Shown: positions 38,737-48,218 of the stretch, piece by piece
Layout: every line of letters starts with the position of its first letter
How positions within the stretch are numbered: the first letter of the stretch is position 1
Source: Rhodobacter sp. CZR27
GTDB taxonomy: Bacteria; Pseudomonadota; Alphaproteobacteria; Rhodobacterales; Rhodobacteraceae
Reading direction: 5' to 3'
Assembly (NCBI RefSeq): GCF_002407205.1
Contig: NZ_CP023548.1
Span: 644,501-708,500, forward strand
DNA: 64,000 bases
Translations under genes and position numbers: made by a program
Notes under the pieces: generated by a model
Database searches by the model: none
Told to the model about the DNA's origin: nothing
What the model saw: only the letters and a program-made list of their open reading frames with translations

Positions 38737-40317
38737 TCAGGCGGCGAGGGCGCCCGACAGACCCCGGTCGATCAGGGCAATCGTTTCGTTCACGCCATAG
38801 AGCGCGATGAACCCGCCGAAGCGCGGGCCTTCCGAGGCGCCAAGCAGCACCTCGTAGAGCGCCTTGAACCAGTCGCGCAGTGGTTCGAACCCGTGTTCGC
38901 GACCCACGGCGAAGACCAGCGACTGCAGCGCCTCGGCATCCAGACCGCCGTCCCAGGCGGCCAGCCGGTCGCGCAGGTCGGCGATTGCCGCGCGCTCCTG
39001 CTCGGTCGGCAGGCGATAGACCCGCTTCGGCGCCACGAAATCGTGGAAGTAGCGCACCGCGAAGCCCGCCGCGGCATCCAGGTCGGGGTGCGTCTCGGGG
39101 CTCGCCTCGGGCGCATAGCGCCTGATGAAGCCCCAGAGCCCGTCCCTGTCCTGCGCCTGCGCGACCGAGGCGAGGTTCAGGAGCATCGCGAAGCTCACCA
39201 CCATCTTCGATTCCGGCGGGTTGCCCTGGTGGATGTGCCAGACCGGGTTGTCGATCTGCTTCGCCACGTCCTGCGTCGGGTAGGCCCGGAGCTGCTGGTG
39301 ATACTCGTCCACCGCCTTCGGGATCACGTCGAAATGCATCCGCTTGGCGGTCTTCGGCTTGAGGAACATGAAGTAGCTCAGGCTTTCCGTCGAGGCGTAG
39401 CTCAGCCACTCGTCGATCGTCAGCCCGTTGCCCTTCGACTTCGAGATCTTCTCGCCCTTGTCGTCGAGGAACAGCTCATAGGTGAAATGCTCGGGCTTCC
39501 GGCCGCCCAGCACCTCGCAGATCCCGTCATAGATCGGCGTGTTGGTCGAGTGGTCCTTGCCATACATCTCGAAGTCCACGTCGAGCGCGGCCCAGCGGGC
39601 GCCGAAGTCGGGCTTCCACTGCAGCTTCACGTTGCCCCCGGTGACGGGCAGGGTGGTCTCGGTGCCGTCCTCGTCGTCGAAGGTGATGGTGCCGTCCTTG
39701 GCGTTGACCTCCTTCAGCGGCACGTAGAGCACACGCCCCGAAATGGGCGAGATCGGCAGGAAGATCGAATAGGTCTGCTGCCGCTCCTCGCGGAGGCTCG
39801 CCATCATGATCTCCATCAGCGCGTCGTAGCGTTCGCAGGCGCGGAGCAGCGTCGCGTCGAACTGGCCCGACTTGTAGAAGTCGGTGGCCGAGATGAATTC
39901 GTATTCGAACCCGAAGGTGTCGAGGAAGCGGCGCAGCATCGCGTTGTTGTGGTGGCCGAAGCTTTCGTATTCGCCGAACGGGTCGGGGACCGAGGTCAGC
40001 GGCCGCTGCAGGTTCTCGCGCAGCATCGCGCCGTTCGGCACGTTGTCGGGCACCTTGCGCATCCCGTCCATGTCGTCCGAGAAACAGATCAGCCGCGTGG
40101 GGATGTCCGAGATCGCCTCGAACGCGCGGCGGATCATCGTCGTCCGCGCCACTTCGCCGAAGGTGCCGATATGCGGCAGGCCCGAGGGGCCGTAGCCGGT
40201 CTCGAACAGCACATAGCCCTTCTCCGGCGCCTTGCCCTTGTAGCGGGCGAGAATCCGGCGGGCCTCTTCGAAGGGCCAGGCTTTGGACGTCATCGCGGCA
40301 TCGCTGAGGGCGGACAT
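38737..40317 (-). CDS. lysK: Lysine--tRNA ligase, class I
   Basis: The 526-residue enzyme belongs to the archaeal-type class I LysRS, found in many alphaproteobacteria instead of the class II enzyme. Seen: [16 protein letters not shown] with the HIGH-like HIGT motif, [15 protein letters not shown], the Rossmann fold with [27 protein letters not shown] (KISKS as the KMSKS loop), and the helical anticodon-binding part. The longest start [16 protein letters not shown] is used; MTSKAWPF (Met9) is an alternative. TTGACG on the minus strand (40397-40392) may be its -35. Confidence 0.96.
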   Translation of the reverse strand: MSALSDAAMTSKAWPFEEARRILARYKGKAPEKGYVLFETGYGPSGLPHIGTFGEVARTTMIRRAFEAISDIPTRLICFSDDMDGMRKVPDNVPNGAMLRENLQRPLTSVPDPFGEYESFGHHNNAMLRRFLDTFGFEYEFISATDFYKSGQFDATLLRACERYDALMEIMMASLREERQQTYSIFLPISPISGRVLYVPLKEVNAKDGTITFDDEDGTETTLPVTGGNVKLQWKPDFGARWAALDVDFEMYGKDHSTNTPIYDGICEVLGGRKPEHFTYELFLDDKGEKISKSKGNGLTIDEWLSYASTESLSYFMFLKPKTAKRMHFDVIPKAVDEYHQQLRAYPTQDVAKQIDNPVWHIHQGNPPESKMVVSFAMLLNLASVAQAQDRDGLWGFIRRYAPEASPETHPDLDAAAGFAVRYFHDFVAPKRVYRLPTEQERAAIADLRDRLAAWDGGLDAEALQSLVFAVGREHGFEPLRDWFKALYEVLLGASEGPRFGGFIALYGVNETIALIDRGLSGALAA

Positions 40318-40426
40318 GGGCGGAGATCCTCGGGCAGACGGGCAGCCCCGTGCCGCCCGAACCCCCGTCTCCTATTGCCGGGGTCCGGCCGCGTCAATAA
40401 TCTGCGCCGCGACCACGCTTTCAGGA

Positions 40427-40858
40427 ATGCCCGCCGTGCCGCACACCCCGCCCTCGCTCAACCCCCAGGATGCCCTCGTGGCGATCATGATCGCCGTCTC
40501 CTTCTCGGATGCGAATGTGCGCACGGCCGAACTGATCGCCATCGAGCGGATCGTGGGCCACCTGCCGATCTTCTCGACCTACGACGCCGACCGCATCCGC
40601 CCCATCGCCGAGACGGTCTTTGACCTGTTCGAGGAGGACGAGGGGCTGGACGCGCTCTTCGGCCTGATCCGCGCCGCGCTCGACGACCGGTTGTATGAAA
40701 CTGCCTATGCGCTGGCCTGCGACGTGGCGGCGGCGGACGGGACGCTCGGCCAGCCCGAGCTGCGCATGCTGGAAGAGATCCGCAACGAGCTGGACATCGA
40801 CCGGCTTCACGCCGCGGCGATCGAGCGTGGGGCGCGCGCCCGCCACATGCTGATCTGA
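40427..40858 (+). CDS. TerB-like (tellurite resistance TerB domain) protein
   Basis: The 143-residue protein is nearly all helical and shows the TerB/DjlA-type pattern LVAIMIAVSFSDANVRTAELIAIERIV ... ALACDVAAADGTLGQPELRMLEEIRNELDID, where the acidic pairs (SDANV, ADGTL) form the metal-binding loops. TerB domains act in membrane-linked stress responses; other ter genes are absent, so it is probably a stand-alone housekeeping member. The ATG at 40427 (MPAVPHTPPSLNPQDAL) has AGGA directly upstream; longer starts run into unrelated sequence. Confidence 0.85.
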   Translation: MPAVPHTPPSLNPQDALVAIMIAVSFSDANVRTAELIAIERIVGHLPIFSTYDADRIRPIAETVFDLFEEDEGLDALFGLIRAALDDRLYETAYALACDVAAADGTLGQPELRMLEEIRNELDIDRLHAAAIERGARARHMLI

Positions 40859-40882
40859 CCCGGCGCGGGGCGTCCCGGCCCG

Positions 40883-42340
40883 TCAGGCGGGCAGGGCGGC
40901 CCAGCGTTCGATCAGGCTGCGCTGCAGTCCCCGCGCCCGCGCCGTCCATTCCGGCATTCCCTGCGGGCGCTCGCGGTCGTCCGTCGTCAGGGCGTCGCGG
41001 CGGGTCCGGTCGGCGCAGTAGATCGCGAAGACCAGGTCGCGGCCCCCCGACGGCGAGGCGATGCCGACAAGGCCCGAGACGAAGTTCAGCGTCCCGGTCT
41101 TCGCTGCCACCGTCACCGGCTGCCCCGGCTTCCGCCGACCCTTGGCCCCGCCGATCTCCAGCGTCTTGAGGATCGGCCGCAGCCCGAGTCCCCGCCGCTC
41201 GGCCTGTGCCAGCGCGCTGGCCATGTCGGCGGCCGAAACGCGCGAGCGGCCGCCGAGGCCGGAATGGTCGCGGAACTCGGCCGAGATGCCGAAGCTCCCG
41301 TTCGCCCATAGGCTCATGGCGCGCGCCGACTGCGCCAGCGACGCCTCGCCCGAGGCGGCCAGCCCCACCGCCTCGGCGGTGATGTTGGTCGAGTATTTCA
41401 GCATGTCGCGCAGGATCTCGCGCAGCGGCTCGCTCTGCCATTCGACGAGCGTGCGGCCTTCGGGGCGGACGCGCACGACCTGCGCCGCCGGCAGGTCGAT
41501 CCCCTGCGCCCGGGCGAGGGTCTGGAACACCTCGGCGGTGTAGGTCTCGGGGTGGCGCACCGGAAGCCAGCGGCTTCCGGCCTTGCCAAGTGCGCTGCTG
41601 GCCACCGTCCAGCTGTCCGAGCCCTGTCCGCCCATGTAGGTATAGACCGGCAGGTCGCGCGTCACGACCTCCATCCGGGCCATGGCCACGGGCGGCACGA
41701 AGCGTTCGGCGCGGGCGTCCATCGTGACGGCATAGCCCTTCGGCGCGCGCTTCCATTCGAAATGCACGCGGTTGAAGTTCAGGTTCAGCCCCGAGAGCGC
41801 GGGGTTGTAGCCGACATGGGCGGGCTGCTCGGGGTCGATGGCCGAAATGGCGGGCAGGGCGCCGGCCTCGGCCACGTAGCGCCCGGTGACGCCGCGGACG
41901 CCGGCCGCCTTCAGCTTCGCCGCCATGTCGCCCAGCGCGTCGGTGGACAGCGTCGGATCGCCCGAGCCGGCCAGCACCAGATCGCCCTGGATGATCCCGT
42001 TCTCGATCGGGCCGGTGGCCAGCAGCCGGGTGGTGAAGCGGAAGTCCGGGCCCAGCCGATCCAGCGCGTAAAGCGCCGTGATCGCCTTGGCGGTGCTGGC
42101 CGGCGGCAGCCGGAGCGCCGCGTTCGACGCCTCGATCACCTCGCCGGTGGCGGCATCGACGGCAACATAGGCCACGGCGCCACCCAGTGCCGCGCGGGCG
42201 ACAAGGTCCGACGCGTCGGGCGGTGCGGCAGCCCCGCCCCGGCGCAGCGGGCGTGGCGAGCGCGTCGGCGCCTCGGCCAGCGCCGGCGTGGCGACGCCCG
42301 CCAGAAGCGCGCCGAGCAGCCAGCGCCGGGTGAAGGTCAT
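40883..42340 (-). CDS. dacB: D-alanyl-D-alanine carboxypeptidase/endopeptidase (PBP4, DacB type)
   Basis: The 485-residue penicillin-binding protein trims or cleaves peptidoglycan peptides in the periplasm. It has a signal peptide, MTFTRRWLLGALLAGVATPALA (an Arg pair also allows Tat export), then the SxxK motif S82-T-A-K85 in PPASTAKAITAL, the large DacB insertion domain, SxN in KYSTNITAEAVG, and KTG in VAAKTGTLNFVSGL. Start at Met 42340 places the signal peptide at the N-terminus; the 17 extra residues of the longest frame are not signal-like. It converges on the TerB-like gene. Confidence 0.95.
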   Translation of the reverse strand: MTFTRRWLLGALLAGVATPALAEAPTRSPRPLRRGGAAAPPDASDLVARAALGGAVAYVAVDAATGEVIEASNAALRLPPASTAKAITALYALDRLGPDFRFTTRLLATGPIENGIIQGDLVLAGSGDPTLSTDALGDMAAKLKAAGVRGVTGRYVAEAGALPAISAIDPEQPAHVGYNPALSGLNLNFNRVHFEWKRAPKGYAVTMDARAERFVPPVAMARMEVVTRDLPVYTYMGGQGSDSWTVASSALGKAGSRWLPVRHPETYTAEVFQTLARAQGIDLPAAQVVRVRPEGRTLVEWQSEPLREILRDMLKYSTNITAEAVGLAASGEASLAQSARAMSLWANGSFGISAEFRDHSGLGGRSRVSAADMASALAQAERRGLGLRPILKTLEIGGAKGRRKPGQPVTVAAKTGTLNFVSGLVGIASPSGGRDLVFAIYCADRTRRDALTTDDRERPQGMPEWTARARGLQRSLIERWAALPA

Positions 42341-42660
42341 GCGGTCATCCTCATGCGCGCGATGGTAGCGAGCCGGGCGTGGCGCTGACAAGCCTGTTGC
42401 CGGAGGAGGTGTTGCGGATGGCGGTGCCGCAGCGTGCGCCCTGCCAGCCCTTCGTCAATCCTTGCGTGGCAGTGTGGCAGTCATGCGGACGGCTGCGGCC
42501 GCCGGCGGGCAAGGGCGAGGCGGATGCGGGGCGGTTCTCCGGCGTCACGCGCCAGCCGCTCCCCGGCCCGAACCGGGCAGGCCGCACCGCGACCCTCCGG
42601 CGCTGTTGGGCCGGTGACCGGCGGGGAAGCGGGGGAGGGGGCGGCAGGGGCCGCCCCTTC
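42341..42660. other. Intergenic region upstream of dacB and downstream of the HugZ-like gene
   Basis: 320 bases; the open plus-strand frame has no recognisable protein content. The right end holds the terminator of the HugZ-like gene. No clear dacB promoter was found. Confidence 0.5.
42638..42657 (-). terminator. Hairpin after the HugZ-like gene
   Basis: 8-bp stem GGGGCGGC/GCCGCCCC with loop AGGG, four bases past the stop codon on the minus strand; a C-rich tract follows in place of T residues, so efficiency is uncertain. Confidence 0.5.
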
Positions 42661-43161
42661 TCATTCCCGCTCCTGCCGCAGATCCTCGGGGGTCAGCCGC
42701 CAGGCGCGACCGAAGCCGCCGTTCAGGATCGCCGACACGGGCACCAGCCGGGCAAAGGCGAAATCCGCGAAATCGACGTAGAGCTTCGCCTTGGGCTGCA
42801 GTGCCAGCCAATGCTCGCGCAGGGCGGCATGTTCGGGCGTGCCCCGCGCCACGAATTCGGCCGTCACGCGGATCATCAGCCGGGGGTGCGTCAACGGGTC
42901 GCCCTTCGCGCCGGGGCTTCCGACCATCACCGCGGCGGCCGGATGGCTGCGCAGCGCCGCCATGTGCGGCGCGAGGCCCGAGACGAGGGTGAGCGGCATC
43001 CCTTCGGGATCGAGACCGAAGGCGATCAGGCTGATGCCGGGCGTTCCGGTCTCGGCATCCGTGACGGCCAGCGAGGCATGGCGCGCCTTCGCAAGCAGGG
43101 CGCGGGCCAGGATGCGGGCGTCGTCATCGGCCGCAAGAAGGGGATCGGCAGGGTCGGGCAT
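42661..43161 (-). CDS. HugZ-like pyridoxamine 5'-phosphate oxidase-fold protein
   Basis: The 166-residue protein has the split-barrel flavin/heme-binding fold: ARALLAKARHASLAVTDAETGTPGISLIAF, PLTLVSGLAPHMAALRSHPAAAVMVGSPG, GDPLTHPRLMI and YVDFADFAFARLVPVSAILNGGFGRAW. This is the short alphaproteobacterial HugZ type; HugZ relatives can degrade heme, while others bind FMN. The heme ligand histidine of the longer HugZ C-terminus is not evident here, so the activity is open. ATG 43161 (MPDPADPLL) is chosen. Divergent from the SulP gene with a 74-base gap. Confidence 0.87.
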   Translation of the reverse strand: MPDPADPLLAADDDARILARALLAKARHASLAVTDAETGTPGISLIAFGLDPEGMPLTLVSGLAPHMAALRSHPAAAVMVGSPGAKGDPLTHPRLMIRVTAEFVARGTPEHAALREHWLALQPKAKLYVDFADFAFARLVPVSAILNGGFGRAWRLTPEDLRQERE

Positions 43162-43235
43162 CGTCCGGACGGGAGGGTTGACAAGTGGGGCGGAGCAAGC
43201 GTCCGCTCGGCGCATACAAGCGGTACAGGCATGTC

Positions 43236-44873
43236 ATGCGCGAGACAACCCTCACCTTCTGGGATCATTTCCTGCCGAAGATCGTCACCGTCCTGCGCGA
43301 GGGCTACCGCCTGCGCGACCTGCGCGCCGATGCGCTGGCCGGGCTGACCGTCGCCATCGTCGCGCTGCCGCTTTCGACGGCCATCGCCATCGCCTCGGGC
43401 GTGGGGCCCGAGCGCGGGCTCTATACCGCCATCGTCGGCGGCTTCCTCGTTTCGGCGCTTGGCGGCAGCCGCTTCCAGATCGGCGGGCCGGCGGGCGCCT
43501 TCATCGTGCTGGTCTCGGCCTGCGTGATGCAGATCGGGATCGAGGGGCTGATCCTTGCCACCTTCCTGTCCGGCTTCCTGCTGATCGCGGTCGGCACGCT
43601 GAAGTTCGGCAGCTACATCCGCTTCATCCCCTATCCGGTGACCGTGGGCTTCACCGCCGGGATCGCGGTCATCATCTTCGCGAGCCAGCTGAAGGAGCTG
43701 CTTGGCCTGACGCTTGCCGGCCCCGAACCCTCGGAGATCCTGGCCAAGCTCGAGATGCTCTGGAACGCGCGCGACAGCGTGACCCCCGCGGTTGTCGCGG
43801 TCGCGGCCGGCACCGTGGCCCTGATCGAGGTGATGAAGCATCTCGCGCCGAGGCTGCCGAGCCTGCTGATCGCGGTGGTGGCGGCCGCCGTCGCGGTCGA
43901 GGTCCTGGACCTGCCCGTGGCCACCATCGGCACCCGGTTCGGCGCGTTGCCGCACATGCTGCCGATGCCGGCGCTGCCCTCTCTCACCCCCGAGGCGGTG
44001 CTGGCGGCCCTGCCGTGGGCTGTCAGCTTCACGCTGCTCGGCGCCATCGAATCGCTGCTGTCGGCGGTGGTGGCGGACGGCATGGCCGGCACCCAGCACC
44101 GTCCCAACGCCGAGCTGATCGCGCAGGGCTGGGCGAACGTCGGCTCGGCGCTGTTCGGCGGCTTCTGCGTCACCGGCACCATCGCGCGCACCGCGACCAA
44201 CGTCCGGGCGGGGTCGCGCGGGCCGGTCTCGGGGATGCTGCACGCGCTGTTCATACTGGGCTTCATGCTGGTGGCGGCACCGCTCGCGGCCTACATCCCC
44301 CTGGCGGCGCTGGCGGGGGTGCTGGCCGTCGTGGCCTGGAACATGTTCGAGAAGGAGGAATTCTGGAACCTCCTGCGCACCTCGCGCGGCGATGCGATGG
44401 TGGTGCTCGCCACCTTCCTGCTCGTCGTGTTCCGCGACCTGACAGAAGGGATCGTGGTGGGCTTCGCGCTCGGCGGCCTCGTCTTCATTCGCCGCATGTC
44501 CGAGACCGCGACCGCCGAGCCCGCGCCGGTGCCCGAGGCGGGCGGCGCGGTGACGGCGGACCGGGTGATCTACCGATTGCGCGGCCCCTATTTCTTCGGC
44601 GCGGCCGCCATGCTCGGCTCGGCTCTCGACCGCTTCGCCGAACGGCCGCGGGCCTTCGTTCTTGACTTTGCCGAGGTGCCGTTCATCGACAGCTCGGGCG
44701 CGCGCTCGTTCGAGCTGCTGGCGCACAAGATGGCGCGCCGCGGCGGTCAGCTTTTCATCACGGGGGCCAATGTCGAGGTGCGCCGCGTGCTGCTGGCCCA
44801 GGGCCTGCGCGAGCCGCATGTGCGCTACCTGCCCGACGTGGCGGGGGTGGACGAAGTTCTCGGCGCAACCTGA
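43236..44873 (+). CDS. SulP family anion transporter with STAS domain
   Basis: The 545-residue protein has 10-12 membrane segments and the SulP signatures: GLTVAIVALPLSTAIAIASGVGPERGLYTAIVGGF, SRFQIGGPAGAFIVLV, SYIRFIPYPVTVGFTAGIAVII, then a cytoplasmic STAS domain (about residues 435-540) with VLDFAEVPFIDSSGARSFELL. The family moves sulfate, bicarbonate or dicarboxylates; substrate is not predictable here. ATG 43236 (MRETTLTFWDHFLPK) is preferred over the upstream in-frame start 43185, which adds a basic stretch. The choline sulfatase is 6 kb away, too far to argue for sulfate. Confidence 0.93.
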   Translation: MRETTLTFWDHFLPKIVTVLREGYRLRDLRADALAGLTVAIVALPLSTAIAIASGVGPERGLYTAIVGGFLVSALGGSRFQIGGPAGAFIVLVSACVMQIGIEGLILATFLSGFLLIAVGTLKFGSYIRFIPYPVTVGFTAGIAVIIFASQLKELLGLTLAGPEPSEILAKLEMLWNARDSVTPAVVAVAAGTVALIEVMKHLAPRLPSLLIAVVAAAVAVEVLDLPVATIGTRFGALPHMLPMPALPSLTPEAVLAALPWAVSFTLLGAIESLLSAVVADGMAGTQHRPNAELIAQGWANVGSALFGGFCVTGTIARTATNVRAGSRGPVSGMLHALFILGFMLVAAPLAAYIPLAALAGVLAVVAWNMFEKEEFWNLLRTSRGDAMVVLATFLLVVFRDLTEGIVVGFALGGLVFIRRMSETATAEPAPVPEAGGAVTADRVIYRLRGPYFFGAAAMLGSALDRFAERPRAFVLDFAEVPFIDSSGARSFELLAHKMARRGGQLFITGANVEVRRVLLAQGLREPHVRYLPDVAGVDEVLGAT

Positions 44874-45224
44874 ACCGGTCGAATCGGCAGCATCCCGCGC
44901 GCGGGACGGGGCGGCATTCAGCCGCTACCGTCCCACGTTCCGCACAGGCCGCCGATGGTCCGTTGACGCGCGGTCCGCCGGGACCCGTCAGCCGCGCGGC
45001 CGAGGGCTGCCGGCAGGGCCTTGAAAAAAAGGCGCAAAACCCGCGGCCGTTCCGCCAATTTACAGAACGTCGGCCTCACCAGTAAAGAACGTTACAAAAA
45101 AAATCGCGACAGGAAAAGAGTTACGCGAAAATTGACCGATGCGTTACACTCTGTCTATTGGAGAGGGGGCCGCGACCGCGGCCGTGTGGCGGGCGGTTTC
45201 GGCCCGCGTGTAGGAGGAGCTTTC
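44874..45224 (+). promoter_or_regulatory. acs upstream region, locally AT-rich, candidate promoter
   Basis: 351 bases without a gene. Part of it (about 45023-45160) is far richer in A/T than its surroundings. GTTAC occurs three times (45091, 45120, 45143). TTGACC (45132-45137), 17 bases, CTATTG (45155-45160) is a possible promoter giving a UTR of about 60 bases; the -10 is weak, so an activator would be needed. The open frame from 45021 continues into acs but is Lys/Arg-rich and not part of the enzyme. Confidence 0.4.
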
Positions 45225-47186
45225 ATGGATCACGCTCAGGCGCAGGCCGTTTACACGGCTTCTTCGGACTTCATCGCGCAGGCCCATGTGGACGCGTCGG
45301 GATACGAGCGGATGTATGCGGCATCCGTTTCGGACCCGGAGGCGTTCTGGGGGGAACAGGGCAAGCGGCTGGACTGGATCAGGCCCTACACGAAGGTGAA
45401 GGAGACGAGCTTCAAGCCCGGCGAGGTCTCGATCAAGTGGTTCCACGACGGCACGCTGAACGTGGCCTGGAACTGCATCGACCGCCACCTCGCGACCCGC
45501 GCCAGCCAGACCGCGATCATCTGGGAGCCGGACGATCCGAACCAGCCCGCCCAGCACATCAGCTACCAGGAACTCCACGACCAGGTCTGCCGGATGGCGA
45601 ACGTGCTGGTCAGCCAGGGCGTGCGCAAGGGCGACCGGGTGGTGATGTACCTGCCCATGATCCCCGAGGCCGCCTATGCCATGCTCGCCTGCGCGCGGAT
45701 CGGCGCGATCCATTCGGTCGTCTTCGCGGGCTTCTCGCCGGATGCGCTGGCGAACCGGATCAACGACTGCCAGGCCAAGGTGGTGATCACCGCCGACACC
45801 GCACCGCGCGGCGGGCGGCGCACGCCCTTGAAGTCGAACACCGACGCGGCGCTGCTGCACTGCTCGGACCGGGTGCGCTGCCTCGTGGTGAAGCACACCG
45901 GCGACCAGACCCACTGGACCGAAGGCCGCGACGTCGACGTGAAGGCGATGATGGCCCAGGCCTCGCCCGACTGCCCGATCGAGGAAGTGAACGCCGAGGA
46001 TCCGCTCTTCATCCTCTACACCTCGGGCTCCACCGGCAAGCCGAAGGGCGTGGTCCACACCTCGGGCGGTTATCTCACCTACGCGGCGATGACGCACCAG
46101 CTGACCTTCGACTACCACGACGGCGACGTGTTCTGGTGCACCGCGGACGTGGGCTGGGTGACGGGGCACAGCTACATCGTCTACGGCCCGCTCGCCAACG
46201 GCGGCACCACGGTGATGTTCGAGGGCGTGCCGACCTACCCGGATGCGGGCCGCTTCTGGGCGGTCTGCGAGAAGCACAGGGTCAACCAGTTCTACACCGC
46301 GCCGACGGCGATCCGCTCGCTGATGGGGCTCGGGCCGGAGTGGGTGGACAAGTACGACCTGTCGTCGCTGAAGCTGCTGGGCTCGGTCGGCGAGCCGATC
46401 AACCCCGAGGCCTGGAGCTGGTACAACACCCATGTCGGCAAGGGCCGCTGCCCGATCGTCGACACCTTCTGGCAGACCGAGACCGGCGGCCACATGATCA
46501 CGCCCTTGCCGGGCGCCATTCCGGTGAAGCCGGGCGCGGCCTCCAAGCCCTTCTTCGGGGTGAAGCCGGTGGTTCTGGACCCGACCGACGGGCACGAGCT
46601 GACCGAGATGGCGACCGAGGGCGTGCTCTGCATCGCCGACAGCTGGCCGGGGCAGATGCGCACGCTCTGGGGCGACCACGAGCGCTTCGAGGAGGCTTAT
46701 TTCTCGCAATACAAGGGCTATTACTTCACCGGCGACGGCTGCCGCCGCGATGCCGACGGCTATTACTGGGTGACCGGCCGGGTCGATGACGTGATCAACG
46801 TCTCGGGCCACCGGATGGGCACGGCCGAGGTGGAATCGGCCCTCGTGGCCCATGCCCAGGTCGCCGAGGCCGCGGTGGTGGGCTATCCGCACGACATCAA
46901 GGGCCAGGGCATCTATGCCTATGTCACGCTGATGAACGGGGTGGAGCCCTCCGAGGAGTTGCGCAAGGACCTGGTGAAATGGGTCCGGACCGAGATCGGC
47001 CCGATCGCCTCGCCCGACATCATCCAGTGGGCGCCGGGGCTGCCGAAGACCCGCTCGGGCAAGATCATGCGCCGGATCCTGCGCAAGATCGCCGAGAACG
47101 ACTTCGGCAGCTTGGGCGACACCACGACGCTCGCCGATCCGTCGGTGGTGGACGACCTGATCGCCAACCGCAAGAACCGGGGCTGA
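45225..47186 (+). CDS. acs: Acetyl-CoA synthetase, AMP-forming
   Basis: Activates acetate with ATP to acetyl-CoA, AMP and PPi. The 653-residue product has the AMP-binding core [59 protein letters not shown], the hinge [18 protein letters not shown], and the acetylation-sensitive lysine K613 in [16 protein letters not shown] 45225 ([22 protein letters not shown]) follows GTAGGAGGAGC. It heads a five-gene same-strand cluster; such acs clusters elsewhere carry CBS/nucleotidyltransferase, exonuclease and two-component genes (for example CrbSR systems), but a DUF4212/acetate symporter pair is absent here. Confidence 0.97.
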   Translation: MDHAQAQAVYTASSDFIAQAHVDASGYERMYAASVSDPEAFWGEQGKRLDWIRPYTKVKETSFKPGEVSIKWFHDGTLNVAWNCIDRHLATRASQTAIIWEPDDPNQPAQHISYQELHDQVCRMANVLVSQGVRKGDRVVMYLPMIPEAAYAMLACARIGAIHSVVFAGFSPDALANRINDCQAKVVITADTAPRGGRRTPLKSNTDAALLHCSDRVRCLVVKHTGDQTHWTEGRDVDVKAMMAQASPDCPIEEVNAEDPLFILYTSGSTGKPKGVVHTSGGYLTYAAMTHQLTFDYHDGDVFWCTADVGWVTGHSYIVYGPLANGGTTVMFEGVPTYPDAGRFWAVCEKHRVNQFYTAPTAIRSLMGLGPEWVDKYDLSSLKLLGSVGEPINPEAWSWYNTHVGKGRCPIVDTFWQTETGGHMITPLPGAIPVKPGAASKPFFGVKPVVLDPTDGHELTEMATEGVLCIADSWPGQMRTLWGDHERFEEAYFSQYKGYYFTGDGCRRDADGYYWVTGRVDDVINVSGHRMGTAEVESALVAHAQVAEAAVVGYPHDIKGQGIYAYVTLMNGVEPSEELRKDLVKWVRTEIGPIASPDIIQWAPGLPKTRSGKIMRRILRKIAENDFGSLGDTTTLADPSVVDDLIANRKNRG

Positions 47187-47190
47187 GGCG

Positions 47191-48099
47191 ATGGCGGAGG
47201 GAACCGCAGGGGCGCCGGAGGGCGGCTCTGGAGCCGCCCGGCCTCTCGGAACGGCAGAGGGCGGCTCTGGAGCCGCCCGACCTCTCGGAACGGCAGAGGG
47301 CGGCTCTGGAGCCGCCCGACCTCTCGGAACGCCGGAGGGCGGCCCCGGCGCCGCCCGACCTCTCGGAACGGCAGAGGGCGGCCCCGGCGCCGCCCGGCCC
47401 GCCGCGGCGGCGGAGGGTGGCACGGAGGCGGCCGCCCGTCCGGCGGTGCTGATCCTGCTCGGGCCTCCGGGTGCGGGCAAGGGCACGCAGGCGCGGATGC
47501 TGGAGGAGCGCTTCGGCCTCGTCCAGCTGTCCACCGGCGACCTGCTGCGCGCGGCGGTGGCGGCGGGCACGCCCGCGGGGCTGGCGGCGAAGGCGGTGAT
47601 GGAGGCGGGCGGCCTCGTCTCGGACGAGATCGTGCTGCGCGTCCTCGCCGACCGGATGGCCGCGCCCGACGTGGCGGCGGGCATCATCCTCGACGGCTTC
47701 CCGCGCACCGCGGGGCAGGCGGCGGCGCTTGACGCGCTGCTGGCGGGGGCGGGGCAGCGGGTGACGGCGGCGATCAGCCTCGAGGTCGACGACGCGGCGA
47801 TGGTCGAGCGCGTCTCGGGCCGCTTCACCTGCGCCGCTTGCGGCGAGGGCTACCACGACCGCTTCAAGCGCCCCGCGGCGGAGGGCACCTGCGACCGCTG
47901 CAACGGCACCGAGTTCAAGCGCCGCCCGGACGACAACGCCGAGACGGTGGGCGCGCGGCTGGCGGCCTACCACGCCCAGACCGCGCCGCTGATCGCCCAT
48001 TACGACGCCCAGGGCGTCCTGCACCGCATCGACGCCATGCGCAACATCGACCAGATCGCCGAGACCCTCGAAACCATCGTCAGAAACGTCTCGGACTGA
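47191..48099 (+). CDS. adk: Adenylate kinase with a repeat-encoded N-terminal extension
   Basis: Interconverts ATP + AMP and 2 ADP. The kinase proper spans residues 86-302: P-loop GPPGAGKGT (91-99), STGDLLRAAV, IILDGFPRT, and a long LID with four cysteines (CAAC ... CDRC) that should bind zinc. Ahead of it are 85 residues made of the 13-residue unit (S/P)GAARPLGTAEGG repeated five times, with no counterpart in Adk. ATG 47191 lies four bases after the acs stop and would couple translation; GTG 47446 would give an ordinary 217-residue enzyme but lacks a well-placed Shine-Dalgarno site. Next to acs it would recycle the AMP made during acetate activation. It may be a second adk, since the usual copy sits in the ribosomal-protein region. 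Confidence 0.9.
   Translation: MAEGTAGAPEGGSGAARPLGTAEGGSGAARPLGTAEGGSGAARPLGTPEGGPGAARPLGTAEGGPGAARPAAAAEGGTEAAARPAVLILLGPPGAGKGTQARMLEERFGLVQLSTGDLLRAAVAAGTPAGLAAKAVMEAGGLVSDEIVLRVLADRMAAPDVAAGIILDGFPRTAGQAAALDALLAGAGQRVTAAISLEVDDAAMVERVSGRFTCAACGEGYHDRFKRPAAEGTCDRCNGTEFKRRPDDNAETVGARLAAYHAQTAPLIAHYDAQGVLHRIDAMRNIDQIAETLETIVRNVSD
47221..47415 (+). repeat. Five 39-bp tandem repeats, each with a palindrome, inside the adk reading frame
   Basis: Units begin at 47221, 47260, 47299, 47338 and 47377. Units 1-3 open with GGCGGCTCTGGAGCCGCC (8-bp arms, 2-base loop); units 4-5 with GGCGGCCCCGGCGCCGCC. The palindromes are separated by 21 nearly identical bases. 39 is a multiple of three, so copy-number change would keep the frame. 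Confidence 0.9.
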
Positions 48100-48106
48100 A
48101 CCCTGC

Positions 48107-48130
48107 CGCGTCCCCCGGGGAGGGGGCGCG
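48107..48130 (+). terminator. GC-rich hairpin after adk
   Basis: Stem CGCG-CCCCC with GGGGG-CGCG, one bulged T, small loop, eight bases past the stop. No T tract, so it may attenuate or protect instead of fully terminate. Confidence 0.35.
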
Positions 48131-48218
48131 GATGCCGTGGGTGTGCACGGCGCCAAGGCAGTGACAACGGCGCGCTCCGGCCGGGGCCCGTCCAACCGGT
48201 GAAGCATCGAGCAGCCTG

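Noticed and set aside
42379..42660. Plus-strand frame in the gap upstream of dacB
   Set aside because: The sequence has no protein-like pattern, and it runs on antisense into the HugZ-like gene.
45021..45224. N-terminal extension of acs from ATG 45021
   Set aside because: The added residues are Lys/Arg-rich and come from the AT-rich promoter region; AGGAGGAG stands before the ATG at 45225 where family similarity starts.
47221..47415. CRISPR array
   Set aside because: The spacers between palindromes are nearly identical and only 21 bases, so this is a tandem repeat, and no cas genes are present.
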